Shown here piece by piece: positions 1 through 4,957 of a DNA stretch of 5,734 nt. The stretch lies in contig JACZVU010000167.1 in the NCBI GenBank assembly GCA_022572485.1, positions 1 to 5,734 on the forward strand, read 5' to 3'. The stretch comes from Myxococcales bacterium. GTDB taxonomy: Bacteria > Myxococcota_A > UBA9160 > SMWR01. The position numbers and the translations under genes were made by a program. The notes beneath the pieces are model-generated. The model saw only the letters and a list, made by a program, of their open reading frames with translations. It made no database searches and was not told the DNA's origin. The number at the start of each line of letters is the position of its first letter. Position 1 is the first letter of the stretch.

Positions 1-360
1 TTCGAAGCGGGGGCTGATCGCCGCGAGTGCGCCGTTGAAGTAGGCCGGCAGCCGTTCGGCGAGGTTCACGATTTCCTGCAACAACTTGGGAACGAGGAAA
101 AACGCCGTGACGAGCGCGATGGCTCCAGATAGGGCGACGAGGAACAAGATCGCGACGGGTCGCGGGATTCTTCGCGCTTCAAATCGGTCGATCAGCGGGT
201 CGAGGAGGTAGGCGAAGGCGAAGGCGACGGCGAGCGGAGTCAGCGCGCTTTTCAGCAGCCAGAGCAACGCCAAGATCACTGCTGTTGCGACCGCGAGAAT
301 GATCCCCCGGCGAATGGACTTCGCAATGAAATTCCGATCCAGTTCGCCGTCGGTGTTCAT
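1..360 (-). CDS. AI-2E/PerM-family membrane transporter, N-terminal part (runs off left edge)
   Basis: Reading the minus strand from the ATG at 360 gives 120 open codons with no stop before the window edge, so only the N-terminal part is present. The protein starts with a short polar stretch (MNTDGELDRNF). Three hydrophobic segments follow at about residues 19-38, 40-57 and 67-90. The motif AFAFAYLLDPLIDRFEARRI, then PRPVAILF and a charged region after LVPKLLQEIV, is the usual N-terminal pattern of the AI-2E transporter family (PF01594), whose full members have about 350 residues and seven or eight membrane spans. The family exports varied small molecules or ions; the substrate here cannot be told. 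The start lies 8 bases after the aminopeptidase stop, with GAAGG about 12 bases upstream as a weak ribosome site, so the two are probably co-transcribed. The family call is fairly secure; the function is not. Confidence 0.85.
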   Translation of the reverse strand, partial: MNTDGELDRNFIAKSIRRGIILAVATAVILALLWLLKSALTPLAVAFAFAYLLDPLIDRFEARRIPRPVAILFLVALSGAIALVTAFFLVPKLLQEIVNLAERLPAYFNGALAAISPRFE

Positions 361-368
361 GGGCGCTT

Positions 369-1670
369 CTAGCCTTCTAGGAATGAGCGCAACACGTCGA
401 TCATTGGCTTGACGTCGGCCGTCCCAGCCATTTCGCGGCATGAGTGCATCGAAAGCATCGGGTTGCCTACGTCTACGGTGCGGATTCCGATTCGCGCGGC
501 GGTGATCGGGCCGATAGTGGATCCACAGCTGAGATCGCTGCGCGACACGAAGTGCTGCGGTTCGATACCCAACCGATCGCACAATTCCGCGAAGAGTCCT
601 GTGGTCCGCGCATCGCTCGCATAGGATTGGTTGGCGTTGGTCTTGATGACGGGCCCCCGCCCGAGGACGGGGCGGTGCTCGGGCTCGTGGCGATCCGGGT
701 AGTTGGGGTGAACGGCGTGCGCCATGTCGGCGGAGATCAGCGTGGAACGAGACAGGGCGCGCTCGAATCCCTGCGGTTCGCCGCCCTTGAATCCGCAGAT
801 GGATCGCTCGAGGGCTCCCGCGAGCAGAGGGCTTGCAGCTCCTTGGGCGCTCCGGCTGCCGACTTCTTCGTGGTCATAGAGCACCACGACGCGCGTGTGT
901 TGTGGTAGCGGCGCTGAAGCGGCGCCGATCAATGCGGTCAGCCCGGCATGACACGAAGCCAGGTTGTCGAGGCGCGGGGCGTGGATGAATTCACCCTGCA
1001 CCCCCGAGACGATCGACGGTTGCACGTCGTAGGTCATCAGATCGAAGGCCAGCACATCGCTCGCGTCGATCTCGATCTCATTCTGTGCGCGCAACTCCGA
1101 GGCGAGCAGATCCCGCAAGTTGGGCGATTCCTCCAAACCGATGATGGGCACCAGGTGCTGCTGGGCGTTGAGCTTGAGTCCTTCTTTGTTCAGTTCGCGC
1201 TGCAGGTGGATTGCAAGGCTGGGGATGCGGAGGATGGGTCGGGCGAAATCGATCAGCACCGTACGCGGCTCGAACTCTCCGCGCAGTGTCACTCGACCGG
1301 CGATCGAGAGATCCCGGTCGAGCCAGGTGTGGAGCAATGCGCCTCCGTAGGGTTCGACGCCGAGCTGGCGATAGCCGTCCGCGTCGACGTCGGGTCTTGG
1401 TTTGATGCGCAGATTGGGCGAATCCGTATGCGCGCCGATGATGCGAAAGCCTCCCTCGGCGGGGGAAATTCCGCCAATCTGGAACGCGACGAGGCTCCCC
1501 TCGTAGCGAACCATGTAGCGCCGATCGCCCGGCGCAATGTCCCAAACTTCGTCTTCGCGGATCGCCCGATAACCCGCAACCTGCAGGCGGCTGATGGATT
1601 CAGCGACCGCGTGATAGGGCGTGGGTGAGCGATCAATGAAGGAGATGAGGTCGACGACCGGATCCAACAT
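369..1670 (-). CDS. apeB: M18 family aminopeptidase (aspartyl aminopeptidase type)
   Basis: This 433-residue cytosolic metallo-exopeptidase removes N-terminal residues, typically acidic ones, from peptides. The sequence shows the full set of M18 signatures: SPTPYHAV near the N-terminus (residues 15-22), GAHTDSPNLRIKP with metal ligand H81, LDNL with bridging D235, YDHEEVGSRSAQGA with E268 and E269, SADMAHAVHPNYP with D315, and GNPMLSMHSCREMAG with H409. Spacing and length match the family (about 425-480 residues), so the gene appears complete and active. The ATG at 1670 places the SPTPYH motif at the usual distance from the N-terminus. The frame stays open upstream but shows no better start, and the ribosome site before the ATG is poor. 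It is transcribed away from the fatty-acid operon and sits just upstream of the membrane transporter gene. Peptide turnover is the expected role; no functional link with the rightward operon is evident. Confidence 0.95.
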   Translation of the reverse strand: MLDPVVDLISFIDRSPTPYHAVAESISRLQVAGYRAIREDEVWDIAPGDRRYMVRYEGSLVAFQIGGISPAEGGFRIIGAHTDSPNLRIKPRPDVDADGYRQLGVEPYGGALLHTWLDRDLSIAGRVTLRGEFEPRTVLIDFARPILRIPSLAIHLQRELNKEGLKLNAQQHLVPIIGLEESPNLRDLLASELRAQNEIEIDASDVLAFDLMTYDVQPSIVSGVQGEFIHAPRLDNLASCHAGLTALIGAASAPLPQHTRVVVLYDHEEVGSRSAQGAASPLLAGALERSICGFKGGEPQGFERALSRSTLISADMAHAVHPNYPDRHEPEHRPVLGRGPVIKTNANQSYASDARTTGLFAELCDRLGIEPQHFVSRSDLSCGSTIGPITAARIGIRTVDVGNPMLSMHSCREMAGTADVKPMIDVLRSFLEG

Positions 1671-1760
1671 GCGGCCGAGGATAACATGGTATCCGGGTTC
1701 TTCCCCTGGGGGATGGATTCTGGTGCGCGCAGCGAATTTTCGGGTATCGCAACCGGCGCC

Positions 1761-1789
1761 TTGACAAAAAATGACTTGTGGTCATCCTC
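1761..1789 (+). promoter_or_regulatory. Candidate sigma70-type promoter for the fatty-acid operon
   Basis: A perfect TTGACA hexamer occurs at 1761-1766. At the expected 16-17 base spacing lies only CATCCT/ATCCTC, a poor match to TATAAT, so the promoter would be weak or activator-dependent. It points toward the reductase gene about 190 bases downstream, leaving a fairly long leader. The -35 match and location are seen; promoter activity is inferred. Confidence 0.4.
1771..1785. promoter_or_regulatory. Candidate operator: ATGAC-N5-GTCAT inverted repeat
   Basis: The 15-base element reads ATGAC TTGTG GTCAT, a perfect 5-base inverted repeat. It lies in the spacer between the TTGACA hexamer and any -10 box, where a bound repressor would block RNA polymerase. 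A second copy of the half-site at 1805-1809 forms a 7-base inverted pair (GGTCATC at 1780-1786 with GATGACC at 1804-1810). The size and symmetry suit a dimeric TetR- or GntR-like regulator, families that often control fatty-acid genes, but no regulator gene is present here to name it. Confidence 0.4.
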
Positions 1790-1823
1790 GCGCGAGCCTA
1801 TGCGATGACCTCGCGCCAAGCGA

Positions 1824-1840
1824 GCCGGGCCTGACCCGGC
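1824..1840 (+). other. GC-rich hairpin in the operon leader
   Basis: GCCGGG at 1824-1829 pairs perfectly with CCCGGC at 1835-1840 around a CCTGA loop, giving a 6-base all-GC stem. No T-run follows on either strand, so it does not look like an intrinsic terminator. It may be a leader structure or chance in GC-rich DNA. Confidence 0.3.
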
Positions 1841-1850
1841 CGTGCCGAGA

Positions 1851-1862
1851 TGAGGATCCTCA
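1851..1862. repeat. 12-base perfect palindrome TGAGGATCCTCA
   Basis: The 12-base sequence is its own reverse complement; symmetry stops at position 1850/1863. It lies downstream of the candidate promoter and about 115 bases before the reductase start. It could be a protein-binding site, but a palindrome of this length can arise by chance in a region of this size. Confidence 0.25.
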
Positions 1863-1966
1863 AGACAGAGTTTCAAGCACTCGCGATGAGGCGATGGGGT
1901 GGATGAAAACTCCTCGCAGAGCCCAACGCAAGCGCTTTGTCCCCTCGGGGAAGTTTCGAATCAAGT

Positions 1967-1973
1967 GGAGGGG
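1967..1973 (+). promoter_or_regulatory. Ribosome binding site fixing the reductase start at GTG 1976
   Basis: GGAGGGG lies immediately upstream of the GTG at 1976, a strong Shine-Dalgarno match at slightly short spacing. It favours this GTG over the in-frame TTG at 1937, which has no comparable site and would add 13 residues unlike the family's N-terminus. Confidence 0.7.
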
Positions 1974-1975
1974 GC

Positions 1976-2923
1976 GTGAAACAGGACTTCAATCGTGACG
2001 AGTGGGCGATCGTGCTCGGAGGTTCGAGTGGTTTTGGGTTGGCGACCGCCCAGAAGCTCGCCGAGCATGGGATGAGTTTGTGCGTCGTTCATCGCGACCG
2101 GCGCGGCGCGATGGCGCGCATCGAACCCGAATTCGAGAAGATTCGCGGCACTGGCGTTCCCCTGATCACCTTCAACGCGAACGCGCTCGATGCTGGCAAG
2201 CGCGACGAAATCCTGACCGAGCTAAAGGGCGCCATGGGCGCCGACGGGAAGGTGCGGGTTCTGCTCCACTCGATCGCGTTCGGGAACCTCAAACTGATCG
2301 CACCGGAGAAGCGGTCTCCGTCGTCGACGCTCGGTGACCTCGCGGATCGACTCGGCATCAGTGCAGAACGCTTGCAGACAGCGGCGAACGAACTCTTCGA
2401 GGCGGGCGCCGACGGCCTCCACACGCTGGCCGAGCGTCCAAACTATCCCAATCGATCCTATATCGACGACGAAGATCTGGGGCGAACGATCTACAGTATG
2501 GGCACGAGCGTGCTCGGATGGGCGCAAACCCTATTGGAGCGCGGTTTGTTTGCAGAAGACGCGCGCATCTTCGGACTCACCAGCGAGGGCAACGAAGTGG
2601 CCTGGAAGGGTTATGCGGCAGTGGCGGCCGCCAAGGTAGCGCTCGAGTCGATCGCTCGTTCGATGGCGGTGGAATTCGCGCCCTATGGCATTCGATCGAA
2701 TGTGATCCAAGCCGGTGTGACCGACACCGCCGCGCTACAGGCGATTCCCGGCAGCGCCCAGCTCAAGGCCCAGGCCCGTCAGCGCAATCCCTTCGGACGG
2801 CTGACCACACCCGCCGATGTTGCCAACGTGATTTACCTGCTCTCTACAGCCGAAGCCGCCTGGATCAACGGTGAAGTCATTCGAGTGGATGGCGGAGAAC
2901 ACATTTCTGGAGTTCTGCGGTGA
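1976..2923 (+). CDS. FabI-like short-chain reductase (probable enoyl-ACP reductase, atypical)
   Basis: The protein has 315 residues from GTG 1976. It begins with a Rossmann fold motif LGGSSGFG (residues 14-21), which fits the classical GxxxGxG cofactor pattern rather than the looser FabI one. HRDRR after the second strand (39-43) suggests NADPH. HSIAFGN (98-104) is a FabI-type motif. The active site Y213 and K220 are seven apart (Tyr-x6-Lys), as in FabI and unlike the Tyr-x3-Lys of ketoreductases. The C-terminus INGEVIRVDGG is typical of this group. Two oddities stand out: about 40 extra residues around 109-155 compared with FabI, and Ser203 where FabI usually has its second tyrosine. The likely reaction is reduction of enoyl-ACP in chain elongation, in the cytosol. 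It is the first gene of the operon and overlaps the next by 4 bases. A ketoreductase or another acyl-ACP reductase role cannot be excluded. Confidence 0.8.
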   Translation: MKQDFNRDEWAIVLGGSSGFGLATAQKLAEHGMSLCVVHRDRRGAMARIEPEFEKIRGTGVPLITFNANALDAGKRDEILTELKGAMGADGKVRVLLHSIAFGNLKLIAPEKRSPSSTLGDLADRLGISAERLQTAANELFEAGADGLHTLAERPNYPNRSYIDDEDLGRTIYSMGTSVLGWAQTLLERGLFAEDARIFGLTSEGNEVAWKGYAAVAAAKVALESIARSMAVEFAPYGIRSNVIQAGVTDTAALQAIPGSAQLKAQARQRNPFGRLTTPADVANVIYLLSTAEAAWINGEVIRVDGGEHISGVLR

Positions 2924-3915
2924 CGCTCTATCTACACGGCATTGGGCATTTTCATCCAGAGAACGAGATCTCGAACCAATTTCTCGAAGACCTGGACATC
3001 GGAACGAACGATCAATGGATCATCGACCGTGTTGGCATCCGCTCGCGGCGCACCGTATTGCCGCTCGACTACATCCGCGAGACCCGAAATGCCGAACCGA
3101 GAGCCGCCATGGAAGCGGCTCTCTACAGCAATGCAGAGCTGGGTCGAAGGGCTGCAGAGCTCGCAATTTCAAGGGCTGGAATCAAGAAAAGCGACGTCGG
3201 CATGCTGATCGGCGGAACCTCACTGATGGATACGACGTCGCCTGCTGAGTCGTGCAACATCGCCCGTGCGCTGGAACTCGAAGTGCCAGCCTTCGACGTG
3301 AATTCGGCGTGTACCAGTTTCTACGTGCAACTGTATCTGCTCTCGAAAATGCAACCCGACCAACTTCCCGACTACATTGTTCTCGTCGTTGCGGATTGCC
3401 TCACGAAAGCCGTCGATTATTCGGATCGCTCGGCCGCCGTGTTGTGGGGCGATGGTGCCGCCGCCGCCGTAGTTTCGACGCGGCATCCAGCTCGGGCTCG
3501 GATCGACGGAAACACCGTGGCGTCGAGCCCGGCGGGCAATGACAAGGTGGTCGTCCCGCGGTTCGGCTTCTTTCACCAAGAAGGCCGAACGGTTCAAACG
3601 TTCGGCATCAAGCGGATGACGCGCCTGCTCAACAACTTGCGGGAGCAATTCGAAGATCCCGAGCGGAGATTCAACTTCGTCGGCCATCAGGCAAATCACC
3701 GCATGCTCGAGTCCGTTTGCAAATACTGCGATATTCCAGCCGAGCGTCACTTCAGCAACGTCGAGTGGTTCGGAAATACCGCTGCTGCGAGTTCCGCGTC
3801 GGTGATCTCCATGGAGTGGGAAAAATGGCGCGACGGCGATGACGTAGCCGTGGTCGGGGTGGGTTCCGGGCTTACCTGGTCGAGTTATCTGATCCGATTT
3901 GGAGACATTCCGTGA
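2920..3915 (+). CDS. fabH: Beta-ketoacyl-ACP synthase III (FabH-like)
   Basis: This 331-residue thiolase-fold enzyme should condense an acyl-CoA or acyl-ACP primer with malonyl-ACP. The catalytic triad is complete: C131 in NSACTSFY, H256 in GHQANH and N286 in FGNTAAASS. DQWIIDRVGIRSRRT (31-45) is the usual N-terminal signature and VGVGSGLTWSSYLIRF (312-327) the C-terminal one. Between the signature and the first core helix there is a segment rich in charge and alanine (about 46-71), longer than in housekeeping FabH, which suggests a specialised subfamily with its own primer preference. The GTG start overlaps the reductase stop as GTGA, with GGAG seven bases upstream. In this operon it most likely starts the chain; priming with medium-chain acyl groups is possible, but the sequence does not reveal the substrate. 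Confidence 0.9.
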   Translation: MTLYLHGIGHFHPENEISNQFLEDLDIGTNDQWIIDRVGIRSRRTVLPLDYIRETRNAEPRAAMEAALYSNAELGRRAAELAISRAGIKKSDVGMLIGGTSLMDTTSPAESCNIARALELEVPAFDVNSACTSFYVQLYLLSKMQPDQLPDYIVLVVADCLTKAVDYSDRSAAVLWGDGAAAAVVSTRHPARARIDGNTVASSPAGNDKVVVPRFGFFHQEGRTVQTFGIKRMTRLLNNLREQFEDPERRFNFVGHQANHRMLESVCKYCDIPAERHFSNVEWFGNTAAASSASVISMEWEKWRDGDDVAVVGVGSGLTWSSYLIRFGDIP

Positions 3916-4502
3916 CCTACGAGGAATTCCAGAACCGGAAGAACTTCTCGAAGGAGGAGCTGCTCGCCGTCGCGCACGGGAACCTCTTCAATGATGCGCC
4001 GCCCGAGTTCTCTCTGCAGCTCCCGGCCCCACCCATGTTGATGGTGGATCGGATCCTCGATATCCGACGCGAGGGCCCCCGGGGTCGCATCGTTGCGGAA
4101 CGCGATGTAGCGATCGATGACTGGTTCTTCCAATGTCATTTTCGCGGCGACCCCGTCCAGCCCGGCTGTCTGGGGGTCGATGGTGTCTGGCAATTGTTGG
4201 GTTTCTTTTGCGCGTGGAGCGGTGGCCTCGGGTCGGGTCGAGCCCTGGGTTGCGGCGAGGTCGAATTCTTGGGCCAGATTCGACCCCATGACCGTTGCGT
4301 GCGATACGAGATCGATGTCCGCCGCTTTACGAAGATCGCCCACGCCGGTGCGACGATTGTGATCGGAGACGCAACGCTATTTGTCGATGACGAGCCGATT
4401 TATGAGATCAAACGCGCCAAAGTTGGAACCTTCCAAAACATCACATACTCCGATTATCCAATGGCGTCTGAGCATTCGCGGGGTGGGAAGATGGAACGAT
4501 GA
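3912..4502 (+). CDS. fabA: FabA-type 3-hydroxyacyl-ACP dehydratase, possibly with isomerase activity
   Basis: The 196-residue protein follows E. coli FabA closely: a KEELLAVAHGNLF helix, LPAPPMLMVDRI (38-49), WFFQCHFRGDPVQPGCLGVD (71-90), GVWQLLGFF, GRALGCGEVEFLGQI and AKVGTF. The hot-dog fold catalytic pair is H76 and D90, 14 apart as in E. coli FabA (H70, D84); the aspartate separates it from FabZ, which has glutamate. FabA enzymes dehydrate 3-hydroxyacyl-ACP and isomerise trans-2- to cis-3-decenoyl-ACP, giving unsaturated fatty acids; the isomerase step is inferred here, not shown by a residue. It has about 18 extra polar residues at the C-terminus compared with FabA (172 residues in E. 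coli). The GTG start overlaps the previous stop as GTGA, with GGAGA six bases upstream. Its pairing with a FabB-like synthase downstream fits the anaerobic unsaturated-fatty-acid pathway. Confidence 0.92.
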   Translation: MTYEEFQNRKNFSKEELLAVAHGNLFNDAPPEFSLQLPAPPMLMVDRILDIRREGPRGRIVAERDVAIDDWFFQCHFRGDPVQPGCLGVDGVWQLLGFFCAWSGGLGSGRALGCGEVEFLGQIRPHDRCVRYEIDVRRFTKIAHAGATIVIGDATLFVDDEPIYEIKRAKVGTFQNITYSDYPMASEHSRGGKMER

Positions 4503-4957
4503 GTGGAGCCCGTCTGACACCCAAGCAGGTTCTCGATCGGGTCCCGCAGCAGGATCCGTTTCGCTTCATCGACGAGATCTTGGAGTTGGACGACGATCAC
4601 ATCGTGGGTACGTATCGGTTTCACCCCGACGCTGACTTCTACCGCGGCCACTTCCCCGGGAACCCTGTTACGCCCGGAGTGATTCTGGTCGAGTCGCTCG
4701 CACAGATGGGTATCGTCGCACTGGGCATCTATTTGCTCGCTCAGGAGAGTGAATCCGACACCTCGAAGGTGATGACTCTGTTCACTGACATGAGCATTGA
4801 ATTTGCTGGGATCGTGAATCCAGGTGACCGCGTGACCATCACGGCGGAGAAGATTTTCTTTCGCCGACGAAAATTGCGTTCAAAAGTCGAAATGAAACTC
4901 GATGATGGAACGATCGTCTGCTCGGGAACCGTTTCTGGAATGGGAATTTTGAAATGA
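4499..4957 (+). CDS. fabZ: FabZ-type 3-hydroxyacyl-ACP dehydratase
   Basis: The 152-residue single hot-dog domain carries VPQQDPFRFIDEILEL (15-30) and FYRGHFPGNPVTPGVILVES (47-66). The catalytic pair H51 and E65 is that of FabZ. The central SIEFAGIVNPGDRVTI and CSGTVSGMG strands complete the fold, and the length matches the family, so it appears intact. It would dehydrate 3-hydroxyacyl-ACP to trans-2-enoyl-ACP. Its position directly beside a FabA-type enzyme means one module carries both dehydratase classes. The ATG overlaps the fabA stop as ATGA, so translation is coupled. Substrate length cannot be read from the sequence. It may act on different chain lengths from its neighbour, or form a mixed dimer with it; both ideas are inference. 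Confidence 0.88.
   Translation: MSGARLTPKQVLDRVPQQDPFRFIDEILELDDDHIVGTYRFHPDADFYRGHFPGNPVTPGVILVESLAQMGIVALGIYLLAQESESDTSKVMTLFTDMSIEFAGIVNPGDRVTITAEKIFFRRRKLRSKVEMKLDDGTIVCSGTVSGMGILK

Larger units (their letters stand above)
1671..1975. promoter_or_regulatory. Divergent intergenic region between aminopeptidase and fatty-acid operon
   Basis: About 305 bases separate the two divergent start codons. The stretch has no convincing gene: an open frame in 1771-1998 encodes an arginine- and proline-rich sequence with no recognisable motif and overlaps the reductase start. What it does hold is a consensus -35 box, an adjacent inverted repeat, extra TGAC half-sites, a GC-rich hairpin and a 12-base palindrome, all between 1761 and 1862. 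From there to the reductase start only the ribosome site stands out. No clear leftward promoter was found by eye. Confidence 0.6.

Noticed and set aside
948..1628. 226-codon open frame opposite the aminopeptidase gene
   Set aside because: It is antisense to clear M18 motifs, has no recognisable domain, and is explained by the codon bias of the GC-rich gene beneath it.
1824..1840. GC-rich hairpin as an intrinsic terminator
   Set aside because: No run of T follows on either strand, and it lies between divergent genes where a terminator is not expected.
1289..1876. 195-codon minus-strand open frame reaching into the intergenic region
   Set aside because: Most of it is an out-of-frame shadow of the aminopeptidase, with low-complexity arginine-, serine- and proline-rich composition. 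Its upstream part has no motif and covers the likely promoter.
1937..1975. Upstream TTG start for the reductase adding 13 residues
   Set aside because: GGAGGGG directly precedes the GTG at 1976, and the added residues (SPRGSFESSGGG) would include the translated ribosome-binding site.
1771..1998. Small open frame (75 codons) in the leader of the operon
   Set aside because: It starts inside the candidate operator, overlaps the reductase start in another frame, has no ribosome site, and its composition does not look like a protein.
3220..3750. 176-codon minus-strand open frame opposite the FabH-like gene
   Set aside because: It is antisense to the catalytic Cys and His motifs of an intact ketosynthase and has no domain of its own.
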